Positions 7,970-15,828 of a stretch of 62,558 nt of DNA are shown here, in pieces. The DNA comes from Lentisphaerota bacterium. Its GTDB lineage: Bacteria > Verrucomicrobiota > Lentisphaeria > Victivallales > UBA1829. Positions within the stretch are counted from its first letter, which is position 1. Each line of letters starts with the position of its first letter. The position numbers were made by a program, and so were the translations under genes. The notes below the pieces were generated by a model. It ran no database searches. It was not told where the DNA came from and saw only the letters and a program-made list of their open reading frames with translations. The stretch covers positions 1 through 62,558 of the forward strand of contig SUVR01000013.1 in assembly GCA_015061915.1 (NCBI GenBank). Direction: 5' to 3'.

Positions 7970-9268
7970 TTATTGAACTGGGACAAGAGCGAGGCGGAAG
8001 CCGCTGAAGTCGCGCCGGTAGTCCGGGTCGTTGCGGCACCGGAACGCCACCAGGCAGCTGATCGCGTTGAGGTTCCAACTGCCGCCGCGTAAAACGCGGT
8101 AGGAGCCATCGGTATCCAAGCACCATTCCATTACATTCCCGCTCATATCATACAAACCGAGTTCGTTGGGCTTTTTCGTGCCGACATCATGGTGGGTTAT
8201 ATTATCGGAATTGCCATCATGCCACGCAACTTCATTGATATCATTACTGCCGCTGTATTCATATCCTTTGCTCTTGTTTCCGCCACGGGCGGCAAACTCC
8301 CACTGGGCTTCCGTGGGAAGAGAGAATTTATAGCCTGCCGGTGCCAGTCCGGCATCATTCAATCGCTTGCAAAATTCCATAGCATCGTTCCAACTGACCA
8401 TCTCCACCGGACGATCCGCCCCCTTGAAGTAGGCGGGATTGTTTCCCATCACCGCCTTCCACTGCGCCTGCGTCACTTCATATTTTCCAATGTAGCAGTC
8501 TTTTTCTTCAATTTTTATGAAAGATTTTATGAGATGTGACAAAGCATTTCTTAGAGCTTCTTTTTCTGCTTTTTCAAAAGTCCCTTCTGCCGCATCCAGC
8601 GACTGCAATGCTTCATCATATTTTTCCTGTGCATTTGCACTCACTGCCCGCTGCAAACAAGAAAGAGCCTCTTGATGAATCGCAGATGCCCACCGAGAAG
8701 CATTCACCATATCCGCCTTTTCTTTGGCGGCATTTGTTACCCGTACTGCCGCACGGAATGCCGAGGCGGTGGAAGTGGCTTTTTTGTATTCGTTTGCTGC
8801 AAGCACATACAAACGGGTCGCTTCCTCGAATTCGCTTTTTTCGTATGCTTCCTGTCCCTGCTGTTCGTATTTTTCCGCTTCTGCATAAATCGTGGAGGCA
8901 TATTTCGGAGCATAAGTTCCGTTGGATTCGCGTTTCCGGCTTTGCAGTACGCTGTATTGTTCATCCGCTTCGGCGCAGTTCATGATCCAGTCGGCAGCGG
9001 CTTCGGCTTCCTGCAGGAATTTGGAGGTGGCATTATAATCGCTCTGAGAAAAAGCACGGTTGGCAATAGCTTGTTTACGCTTGAGCAGATCCCATTTTTC
9101 CTGAAATCCCTGATCGATACTGAGGCGGGCGTCTTCGATCTTTTTCGCTTTTTCCTCTACACGGACAAGTTGTTCGTAAATCTCCTCCTCAGATTTTTCA
9201 TTTCCGCATCCGCAGAATCCAAGCGTCACCGCCAGAGCAAGCCCCAGCAGAACCAATGTTTTTTTCAT
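7970..9268 (-). CDS. Lipoprotein with coiled coil and SUMF (C-type-lectin fold) domain; candidate retroelement target
   Basis: Probably a surface-exposed ligand-binding protein. It has a lipoprotein signal with the acylated Cys at C21, a long Lys/Glu/Ala-rich helical region (about residues 25-245) that looks like coiled coil or helical repeats, and a C-terminal formylglycine-generating-enzyme domain (about 255-432) with KYEVTQAQW, LPTEAQWEFAARGG, GNVMEW, LRGGSW and GFRLA. The family name suggests sulfatase activation, but the sulfatase-activating cysteines are not evident and this fold is also the scaffold of diversity-generating retroelement targets such as the TvpA lipoprotein of Treponema. 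Codons from W398 to L426 are nearly all C- or G-ending, unlike the mixed codons before them. The gene is transcribed alone. Function as a variable binding protein is inference. Confidence 0.82.
   Translation of the reverse strand: MKKTLVLLGLALAVTLGFCGCGNEKSEEEIYEQLVRVEEKAKKIEDARLSIDQGFQEKWDLLKRKQAIANRAFSQSDYNATSKFLQEAEAAADWIMNCAEADEQYSVLQSRKRESNGTYAPKYASTIYAEAEKYEQQGQEAYEKSEFEEATRLYVLAANEYKKATSTASAFRAAVRVTNAAKEKADMVNASRWASAIHQEALSCLQRAVSANAQEKYDEALQSLDAAEGTFEKAEKEALRNALSHLIKSFIKIEEKDCYIGKYEVTQAQWKAVMGNNPAYFKGADRPVEMVSWNDAMEFCKRLNDAGLAPAGYKFSLPTEAQWEFAARGGNKSKGYEYSGSNDINEVAWHDGNSDNITHHDVGTKKPNELGLYDMSGNVMEWCLDTDGSYRVLRGGSWNLNAISCLVAFRCRNDPDYRRDFSGFRLALVPVQ
7976..8090 (-). repeat. Putative variable repeat of a diversity-generating retroelement
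   Basis: Within residues 394-427 the fixed positions (GGSW, A402, A408, R410, P415, R418, GFRLA) match the constant residues of SUMF-type variable repeats. The positions that are Asn (AAC) in typical template repeats are here N399, L400, N401, I403, S404, F409, C411, R412, N413, D414, D416, Y417, R419, D420, F421 and S422. Every one of these codons ends in C, so each differs from AAC only at its two adenines, as adenine-specific mutagenesis would give. The G/C-rich end (GGCTTCCGCCTCGC) could be the initiation site of homing. No second copy of this sequence and no reverse transcriptase is present in the window. Confidence 0.68.
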
Positions 9269-9692
9269 TTTGGAACCTCTTGTTTTTTCTTATTTTCTGA
9301 CAAAAAAATCAGTTGTAATTATATATACTGTACCGCAAAAAAGCCGTTTTTTCAAGATGTTCCGGTAAAAATATTACAAAAACCCAACCGGTATTGAAGA
9401 ATCCGGTGTCCTCCCGCACGCCTTCAGCGTGCAAATGGTATGGTATCTCCCTTTGACCTATGGGCAAGCCCATAGGCTGTGATCCTGCGCTCCTTCAGAG
9501 CGCTGTTTGAGGCAGCAGTGGGTTATTCTCCGGGACGGCGGGGAAGACTGCGCCACCGTTATCCTCCGTTATCCACCGTTCCCTACCGTTCCAACGGGGT
9601 ATAACGGAAAATAACGGAAGGTAACAATGAAGCGCTGAACTCCCGGTCCGAAGCTGTTATCCTCCCTTTTCGCCCTGCTCCGGGATCTTATT
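9269..9692. other. 424-base noncoding interval with hairpins and repeats
   Basis: No gene is supported here. The left 90 bases are the upstream region of the lipoprotein gene, with TATATATAAT about 45 bases before its start but no clear -35. The rest holds three perfect hairpins: stems of 6 bp at 9416-9432, 9 bp at 9457-9476 and 6 bp at 9487-9503, the first and third with the same CTTCA loop. A 10-bp repeat block, listed separately, follows. Confidence 0.75.
9556..9625. repeat. 10-bp-period direct and inverted repeats (CCGTTATCC family)
   Basis: Four units beginning CCGTT start at 9556, 9566, 9576 and 9586. After a short spacer the inverse, ATAACGG, occurs at 9601 and 9611, followed by a weaker GTAAC at 9621. 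Two CCGTTAT/ATAACGG pairs can stack into one hairpin with a 3-by-3 internal loop. Ten bases is one helical turn, so all units face the same side of the DNA. Confidence 0.85.
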
Positions 9693-12161
9693 TTACTTCC
9701 GGAAACGGCTGCAGAAGAGGCAATCCGGCTTTTCGCAAAGGAGAATCAGGGGATCTTCCCTGACCAGTTCCAGCCCGATCCGGTAAAGTTCCTGCAGGTC
9801 GATCACCTGAATGAAGTTCATCCCCAGCGGAACTTTTGTCACTTTCAAGCCACGCTCAAACGCCTTGCGGTAGAACACGCTGTTCTCCGCCGGTTCCCAG
9901 TAAAATTCCCGGTCGCCGGGCAGATGCTTTTCAATGGCGACCGTCTTGAGATCACCGGTCTCCGTCTTCACCCGGCAGATGGCGGTATCCAGATACGGCA
10001 CATCTGCGATGTCTTCCAGATAATGCAGGAATGTGGAGGGTTCCAGACCGGTCCCGAAGAACAGGATCTTGCCGTTCAGCTCCAGAGCCTTTTCCAGCGG
10101 AGAATTTTTGCCGGTGGGGGTGTCGCAGGGTTCGTGGGCGTCCAGACAGGCGTGTGCTTTGCTTCCGAATCCCGCCCAGGAATGAGTCACATGGCGGCTG
10201 CGGATCGCATCCGGATAGTTCCGCAGAACCGTTTTACCGATGGTTCCGGTCCAGACCTGATCCGGGTTGGCGGGATCGTGGGGCTGGTAATTCCATCCGC
10301 TGTTGACGCCGCCCAGATAGATGTACGGGCGGGTGAACGTGGTAAAAAGGCAGGTATCGGACGCTTCACGGATGGCATTGATGACCGTTTCCGCGCCGCC
10401 TTGAATGTATCCGCACTTGGAGATGGAGGCATGAACCAGCAACACATCGTCCTGCGTGATCCCCGCCTGTTTCAGTGCGGCAACAAGATCTTCCTGCGTC
10501 AAGGCGGGCCGTTCGATCACATCCAGATAGCCGTAATCCGCCAAGTGGTTCAGGGCATTGAGGACCTTTTTGACCTGACCTTCTTTCAGGTCGAAGCCCC
10601 GCTCCGCCTCGGCTTCCAGAATCAGAGTCGCCACATTCTTTTTGCCGTCCATATTGCTCAAAATGTTGCCAAAGGGACCATAGATCACGCCGTCCGGCAG
10701 AGGGATCTTCGCATAGGCAGGAACTTTCGCCTGTGAATAGGGGAAGCCGGGTTCTTTCCGGGCAAAAACAAACTTTGCAGCGTAATCCCGCCACGGAGAG
10801 TGCAGGTCCTTCAGTTCCAGTTTCTGTTCCGGCACGACCACATTTGCGCCATTCGCCATCCGGTAAAAATAGACACAGGCAAAGGCGGCATTTTCGTGGA
10901 GCAGATCCCAGTTGATAAAATCCGGTTCGCACTGGCGGGAGTTGTGCCAGAGACCGCCGCTCTTGCCGCCCATCAGCCAGGTGGTCGGCACGCCCACAGC
11001 CTTATCCGAAAGGCTCTGGTCGTCGTGATATTCTTTCGTGGCATACAGGAGACGGCGGCTGTCCTTGAACTCGTCGTACATCTCTTTCAGGATCACATTG
11101 CAGAGGCTGGGATCGCATCCGGAGGGGCTGAGTTTCAGGTCAATATCTCCGGTCACGCAGCAGATGTTATCCAAATTGCACGCGCCTGCGACTTTTCCGT
11201 TCAGATCATTACCACGGTAAGCAGCGTAGGCGGCAAAACCGTAAAATTCCATGGCAAAGACCAGACGGATGGAATAGTCCGGGGTTCCGCCCTTCTTCAA
11301 GAGCTGTTTGGCAATTTCGATCCCCGTGATGACCCCGATGGCGTCGTCGTTCAGCATGGGCTCGAACAGATGCGCCATGATCCAGACTTCCTTTTCGCTC
11401 TTGCCGGGGATCAGCGCCGTAACCATTGGCAACACGCCCTCGTAACGGTGTCCGTCGCACTCCACCTTGACTTTGCAGCCGTTGGTTTTGCGGATCATAT
11501 CCCCCACTTTCGGCGATACGCTGAAGCCGATGAACGGACGGTCCTGTGCCGTCACGTGCCAATCGCCCGCCTCCGTACAGGCAACGACCCACTGGAGGTG
11601 ATCGGGGGTGCTGTATCTGCCGACCAGATAATCGGAAACGACACCCAATCCGCCCTGATCGAGGATCGGTTTCAGGACCCGGGGACGGGGATCCGTCATG
11701 GGGTTGAGCATCACAAGACAGCCCCGGGGATCCGTTCCGGCAAGGTATTGATCTTCCGTGATGATCCGGGTGATGATCCCTTCCGGCGGTGTGGAAACTG
11801 AACCGTGGATCAGATGGAACGGATGCCGCTGGTAATCCGCCAACACCCCTTCCCCGCCGGCGCCATCGCCCCAATAGGGAGTCCATGCCGGAGCGTTGCC
11901 CATGATGGTGAGTTTTCCCACAGAGGCATCCCACGCAATGGGCATCCGCTTATCCTGATAGACCGTCTTTCCGTCGGCAGGAAATTCCAGCAGTTCCACG
12001 TTCGGGATACCGTTTTCGATCATAAGATCCCGCACGAATTCGCACGCTTTGTACTGAGCGGCGGAGGTTTGCTTCTGCTCGATTTGCATCAATTTGATCG
12101 CATTTTCACGGAGGAAATCTTTATCGACTCCGGCAAGAAATTCCTGATACATTTTTTTCAT
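9693..12161 (-). CDS. Fusion of M28-type aminopeptidase and AAC(3)-like N-acetyltransferase
   Basis: An 822-residue cytoplasmic protein (no signal peptide) with two enzyme-like parts. Residues 1 to about 470 resemble a divergent M28 zinc aminopeptidase: AHLFEPMLNDDAIGV gives the metal-binding His and Asp, a CNLDNI segment and a later HDDQ follow in family order. Residues about 540-800 resemble the aminoglycoside 3-N-acetyltransferase/YokD family: DVLLVHASISKCG, then GGAETVINAI, then SRHVTHSWAGFG and NGKILFFGTGLEPSTFLHYLED. A short winged-helix-like link lies between. Joining these two activities is unusual; a peptide or amino-sugar conjugate would suit both, but this is a guess. It is 24 bases downstream of the HD gene and probably co-transcribed with it. 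Confidence 0.75.
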   Translation of the reverse strand: MKKMYQEFLAGVDKDFLRENAIKLMQIEQKQTSAAQYKACEFVRDLMIENGIPNVELLEFPADGKTVYQDKRMPIAWDASVGKLTIMGNAPAWTPYWGDGAGGEGVLADYQRHPFHLIHGSVSTPPEGIITRIITEDQYLAGTDPRGCLVMLNPMTDPRPRVLKPILDQGGLGVVSDYLVGRYSTPDHLQWVVACTEAGDWHVTAQDRPFIGFSVSPKVGDMIRKTNGCKVKVECDGHRYEGVLPMVTALIPGKSEKEVWIMAHLFEPMLNDDAIGVITGIEIAKQLLKKGGTPDYSIRLVFAMEFYGFAAYAAYRGNDLNGKVAGACNLDNICCVTGDIDLKLSPSGCDPSLCNVILKEMYDEFKDSRRLLYATKEYHDDQSLSDKAVGVPTTWLMGGKSGGLWHNSRQCEPDFINWDLLHENAAFACVYFYRMANGANVVVPEQKLELKDLHSPWRDYAAKFVFARKEPGFPYSQAKVPAYAKIPLPDGVIYGPFGNILSNMDGKKNVATLILEAEAERGFDLKEGQVKKVLNALNHLADYGYLDVIERPALTQEDLVAALKQAGITQDDVLLVHASISKCGYIQGGAETVINAIREASDTCLFTTFTRPYIYLGGVNSGWNYQPHDPANPDQVWTGTIGKTVLRNYPDAIRSRHVTHSWAGFGSKAHACLDAHEPCDTPTGKNSPLEKALELNGKILFFGTGLEPSTFLHYLEDIADVPYLDTAICRVKTETGDLKTVAIEKHLPGDREFYWEPAENSVFYRKAFERGLKVTKVPLGMNFIQVIDLQELYRIGLELVREDPLILLCEKPDCLFCSRFRK

Positions 12162-12185
12162 GTTTGGTTCCTGTTTTTTATGGTT

Positions 12186-12740
12186 TTATTTCAATTTGAA
12201 TTCTTCACATAAAGCATCAAAACGCGCCAACGGTTCAACGCCGAATTTCACCATGGAATGCCGGACGGTTTCCAGACTTTTCTCCTTGAGATCTCCGGAC
12301 TTGGAGAAAAATTTATCGGCAAGACAGATCAGTTTCTCTTCCGTTGTCTCCGGCAGAAAATCCTGCTCCGGCAGAGGCAGCTGCTGAAGGCGGATCTCGT
12401 GGGCGGTCAAACCGGATCCGGTGTGGCGTTCACAGATCCGGGCGTAAACTTCCAACGCCGGATCAAGGTCCCGCAACATCTGCGCTCCAATGATCCCGTG
12501 GCGCAGATAATGTTCCGTGCCGGTACAGAGGATCTTCGGAGCATGACAATACAATATTCCAATATCGTGGAGCATCGCACCTGTTGCAACAATATTCAGA
12601 TCTGTTTCAACACCAGAAAGTTTTGCGATTTCCAATGCTTTCTCCCGCACCTGCTCGCTGTGCCGGAGCAGCAGCCGTTTCAGCGGCGTTTCCTCCGGAT
12701 AAAAATGAGCGATGACCGTGTCAAAATTCTGTATATCCAT
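12186..12740 (-). CDS. HD-domain phosphohydrolase
   Basis: Predicted metal-dependent phosphohydrolase of 184 residues, acting on a nucleotide or small phosphate ester in the cytoplasm. The HD motif is clear: a first His in RHSEQV (around residue 27), the paired His-Asp in MLHDIG (58-59), then further His in YLRHGIIGA and ERHTGSG, and a late Asp in LADKFF. This is the small, single-domain form without a GGDEF, response-regulator or RelA part. It precedes the M28/AAC(3) fusion gene by 24 bases and follows an AraC gene on the same strand, so the three may form one operon. The substrate is unknown. Confidence 0.85.
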   Translation of the reverse strand: MDIQNFDTVIAHFYPEETPLKRLLLRHSEQVREKALEIAKLSGVETDLNIVATGAMLHDIGILYCHAPKILCTGTEHYLRHGIIGAQMLRDLDPALEVYARICERHTGSGLTAHEIRLQQLPLPEQDFLPETTEEKLICLADKFFSKSGDLKEKSLETVRHSMVKFGVEPLARFDALCEEFKLK

Positions 12741-12827
12741 AAAATTTTTCCTGAATTCGGTTTTCAGCTTACTGTATCACACATTGCGCAGAGTGCAAGG
12801 AGTGAATCATTGAATAATATTCCTGTT

Positions 12828-13862
12828 TTATTGCCCGGAACCGTTGCGGGTGTAAAGGTCGGCACAATGTTGATACGCCTCGCTGCAATCGCCGGACATC
12901 TGCGACATGGAACGGAAGGGATCGGCAGGCGGATTGACCACCGGCGGTTCATTCTCCTCCGGATGGTAAAACTCCGTATTGGATGACTGGGCACTCAAAT
13001 ATTCCCGGACAGCCGGATCGGTCTTGGGCAGGTTCGTATAGTTGCCGGGACTGACGTGGAACCGGGCTTTGAACGCGCGTGCAAAACTGCTGGCAGAATC
13101 GTATCCGGTCCGCTCGGCAATCTCCTTGATAGACATGGTCTTATTGATCAAGAGGCGCACCGCGATCCGCATCCGTTCGGCGGCAGCGAACTGTCCGGGC
13201 GTGATACCGGTCTGTGAGCGGAAAACCCGGGTCAGATGTTCACGGGTCACGTGGAGGCGTTCGGCGATCTGCGCCACATCCAGCGTGCGGTCGATGTTGG
13301 AAGTAATGATGTTCTGTGCATCCCGCGTCAGTTTTGCCTGCGAGGATGTGGCAATATCTTTTTCCACGGTCTCACCGAACGCCGCCAGCACATCCTGCAC
13401 GATCTTTGCGCCAGCCATGGGGGAGATGATCTGAAAGACATTCCGCTGATTCCGGAAACTTTCCAGATGGGGGATCAGCCCCGTATCCAGCGGCAACCGG
13501 AAGATATAGCCGTAACGGCGATTGATCTCATTCACGATCCCCACAGCCTGCGGTCCGGAAAAGGCGAACCAGAGAAAATCCCACGGCTCGGCGCCCTTCC
13601 CCGGATAATAATAGGAAATATCCGGATCGCAGAGCGGAGCAATGAACGCCATTCCCGGCGTGAGGGTGTAAAGCTTATCCCGTTGACGGAAAACACCTTC
13701 TCCGGAAATAGTGCAGACGATCTGTGCCGCCTGAACCTGCGGGCGCCGCGCCTCATCCATGTGGTACTCCGGTCCGGTCTGCCGTTCATACACGATCTCG
13801 TTGGGTGCGGGCAGCGATTCAAAGCCCTGAACCACCTGAAAACGGGTCTGCCAAATTCTCAT
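12828..13862 (-). CDS. AraC-family transcription regulator
   Basis: DNA-binding regulator, 344 residues. The N-terminal part (about 1-170) is a cupin-like sensor with QIVCTISGEGVFRQ and LTPGMAFIAP, as in sugar-responsive AraC proteins. The C-terminal double helix-turn-helix is at about 185-285: LDVAQIAERLHVTREHLTRVFRSQTGITP, then IKEIAERTGYDSASSFARAFKARFHVSP. An extra tail of about 60 residues, rich in Pro, Glu and Asn, follows and is unusual. It is divergent from the ThuA-Gfo-isomerase operon across a 133-base gap, so it most likely controls that operon. GAAAGG precedes the ATG. Confidence 0.9.
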   Translation of the reverse strand: MRIWQTRFQVVQGFESLPAPNEIVYERQTGPEYHMDEARRPQVQAAQIVCTISGEGVFRQRDKLYTLTPGMAFIAPLCDPDISYYYPGKGAEPWDFLWFAFSGPQAVGIVNEINRRYGYIFRLPLDTGLIPHLESFRNQRNVFQIISPMAGAKIVQDVLAAFGETVEKDIATSSQAKLTRDAQNIITSNIDRTLDVAQIAERLHVTREHLTRVFRSQTGITPGQFAAAERMRIAVRLLINKTMSIKEIAERTGYDSASSFARAFKARFHVSPGNYTNLPKTDPAVREYLSAQSSNTEFYHPEENEPPVVNPPADPFRSMSQMSGDCSEAYQHCADLYTRNGSGQ

Positions 13863-13920
13863 ATTTCAACCTTTCTCACAAATTGTAGACTGTTATCACA
13901 TTTTGCATACTAATAGCCGT

Positions 13921-13938
13921 TTGAAAGATGATTTTCAA
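13921..13938. promoter_or_regulatory. Palindrome in the AraC/ThuA divergent promoter region
   Basis: TTGAAA and TTTCAA flank GATGAT as a perfect inverted repeat. The right arm read on the minus strand, or the left arm on the plus strand, could each serve as a -35. Nearby AAATTGT occurs as a direct repeat at about 13879 and 13944, a layout compatible with AraC half-sites. No binding is proven. Confidence 0.45.
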
Positions 13939-13995
13939 GGCGTAAATTGTGTATAGAACGAAAAAAATTCAACTTTTTTAAGGAAAGGTTACAAA

Positions 13996-14742
13996 ATGAA
14001 CAACGGAAAGATCAATGTTACCGTCTGGAATGAATATTGGCACGAGCAATCCGAAGAACGGATCCGCAAGGTTTACCCGGAAGGGATCCATGCGGCAGTG
14101 GCTGCAGCGCTGAACGAAGCCGGGAACTTCAATGTCACCACCGCTACGCTGGATATGCCGGAACACGGTCTGACACAGGAAGTTCTGGACAACACGGACG
14201 TGCTTTTCTGGTGGGGTCACTGCAAGCACGGTGATGTTTCCGACGAGATCGTGGACCGTGTTCAGAAGCGTGTGATCGAAGGTATGGGGCTGATCTGCCT
14301 GCACTCTGCTCACTTCTCCAAAATTTTCAAGCGCATGATGGCGACCGATTGCTCCCTCAAGTGGCGTGAATGGGCGGAAAAAGAACGGGTGTGGGTCATC
14401 GAACCGGGTCACCCCATTGCGCAGGGTCTGGGCGAATATTTTGAGATCGAACAGTGCGAAATGTACGGCGAACATTTTGATATTCCCACGCCGGATAAAG
14501 TGGTGTTCATCTCCTGGTACGAAGGCGGTGAAGTCTTCCGCAGCGGTGTGACGTACGAACGGGGTCGCGGCAGGATCTTCTACTTCTCCCCCGGCCACGA
14601 ATCCTTCCCCATCTACTACAACGAAAATGTGAAAAAGGTTCTTGTGAATGCGGCGAACTGGGCAGCGCCCCGGACACAGCTGCGGGAACATATCTGCCCC
14701 TGCGTGGAACCGCTGGAACCCATTGAAAACAAAGCAAAATAA
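13996..14742 (+). CDS. ThuA-like (trehalose-utilization) protein
   Basis: ThuA-fold protein of 248 residues, related to class I glutamine amidotransferase-like proteins and linked in known systems to use of 3-keto-disaccharides. It carries the family segments [10 protein letters not shown] at the N-terminus, [12 protein letters not shown] around residue 70, [10 protein letters not shown] near 100 and a [12 protein letters not shown] close to the end. It lacks a signal peptide, so it acts in the cytoplasm. It is the first gene of a four-gene operon with two Gfo/Idh/MocA oxidoreductases and a sugar isomerase, all with ribosome sites and gaps under 25 bases. This supports a role in catabolism of an oxidised sugar. 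Confidence 0.9.
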   Translation: MNNGKINVTVWNEYWHEQSEERIRKVYPEGIHAAVAAALNEAGNFNVTTATLDMPEHGLTQEVLDNTDVLFWWGHCKHGDVSDEIVDRVQKRVIEGMGLICLHSAHFSKIFKRMMATDCSLKWREWAEKERVWVIEPGHPIAQGLGEYFEIEQCEMYGEHFDIPTPDKVVFISWYEGGEVFRSGVTYERGRGRIFYFSPGHESFPIYYNENVKKVLVNAANWAAPRTQLREHICPCVEPLEPIENKAK

Positions 14743-14760
14743 AGTAAGGCAAGATCAGAA

Positions 14761-15819
14761 ATGAGCGAATTCAAAGGTAAACTCCGCTGCGGTGTGGTGG
14801 GGCTTGGTGTCGGGAAACGCAGACACATTGAAGGCTACCGCACCCATCCGAACGCTGAAGTTGTGGCGATCGCGGACCTGGATCCGGCACGGTTGGAAGA
14901 TGTGGGCAACGCTTACGGGATCGATAAACGGTACCCCACGCTGACCGATATGCTCCGGCACGAAAAACTGGATGTCATTTCCATTGCCACCCCCAATAAA
15001 CTGCATATGCCCCAAACCGTGGAAGCGCTGGAAGCCGGTTGCCATGTTCTTTGCGAAAAGCCCATGGCAATGACAGAAAAAGACGGCTTGAAGATGATCG
15101 AAGCCAGCAAGCGGACCGGCAAACGTGTTATGATCAACTTTTCCTCCCGGATCAGCCCGGAAGCATACGCCATCAAGCGGGCTGTGGATGCCGGAACGCT
15201 TGGGGATATTTACTTTGCCCGGAGCATTTGGATGCGCCGGAGACGTCTGCCGGGGTTCGGCGGCTGGTTCGGTAAAAAGGAACTTTCCGGCGGCGGACCG
15301 CTGATCGATATCGGCGTACACCGTCTGGACCTGGCAGTGTGGCTGATGAACTTCCCGAAACCCACGTGGGTCATGGGGGCGACTTACGATCCCATTGCGC
15401 AGGAAATCGCCCGCAAGGAAGGCAAGGAATACGATGTGGAGGACCTGGCTGTCGCCATGATCAAGTTTGAAAACGGCGCAACGCTGGAACTGGAAGCCTC
15501 CTGGTGTTCCCACATCAAGGAACGGGAACACGTTTCCACCCGTCTGCTGGGTACGAAAGGCGGGATCCTCCACCACAATATCGGCGATGTTTATGACTCG
15601 TTTGCTGACATCTACCTTGAAAAAGACGGCTGCCAGTATGATATGCGCCTGCACCCGCCGGTGCCGGATGTACACGTCAATATGTACAATCTGATCGAAG
15701 CGATCATCAAGGACAAACCCCACGACTGCACGCCGGAACAGGGGCTTTACAATATGCGGATCCTGGATGCGATCTACAAGAGTGCGGAAACCAACAAACC
15801 GGTCAAGATCAAATCGTAA
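14761..15819 (+). CDS. Gfo/Idh/MocA-family NAD(P)-dependent oxidoreductase
   Basis: Oxidises or reduces a sugar or cyclitol hydroxyl with a nicotinamide cofactor. The 352-residue protein has an N-terminal Rossmann fold with GVVGLGVG (near residue 10-17), the catalytic-site CEKPMA motif around 98-103 and the C-terminal alpha/beta domain with GGGPLIDIGVHRLD near 177-190, which holds the usual catalytic Asp and His. It is closely similar to the next gene (long shared stretches such as ELSGGGPL and EDLAVA), pointing to a tandem duplication. The substrate may be a glycoside oxidised at C3, given ThuA and the isomerase next to it; this is inference. Confidence 0.93.
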   Translation: MSEFKGKLRCGVVGLGVGKRRHIEGYRTHPNAEVVAIADLDPARLEDVGNAYGIDKRYPTLTDMLRHEKLDVISIATPNKLHMPQTVEALEAGCHVLCEKPMAMTEKDGLKMIEASKRTGKRVMINFSSRISPEAYAIKRAVDAGTLGDIYFARSIWMRRRRLPGFGGWFGKKELSGGGPLIDIGVHRLDLAVWLMNFPKPTWVMGATYDPIAQEIARKEGKEYDVEDLAVAMIKFENGATLELEASWCSHIKEREHVSTRLLGTKGGILHHNIGDVYDSFADIYLEKDGCQYDMRLHPPVPDVHVNMYNLIEAIIKDKPHDCTPEQGLYNMRILDAIYKSAETNKPVKIKS

Positions 15820-15828
15820 GGAGTGATT

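Noticed and set aside
7970-9268. Annotation of the SUMF protein as a sulfatase-activating enzyme
   Set aside because: The domain is of that superfamily, but no sulfatase is near, the active cysteines are not evident, and the C-terminus has variable-repeat features. Ligand binding is more likely.
9556-9625. CRISPR array
   Set aside because: Repeats are 10 bases with no spacers of the right size, and no cas genes are in the window.
9693-12161. Aminoglycoside resistance gene
   Set aside because: The C-terminal domain resembles AAC(3), but the fusion, chromosomal setting and metabolic neighbours make a resistance role unlikely.
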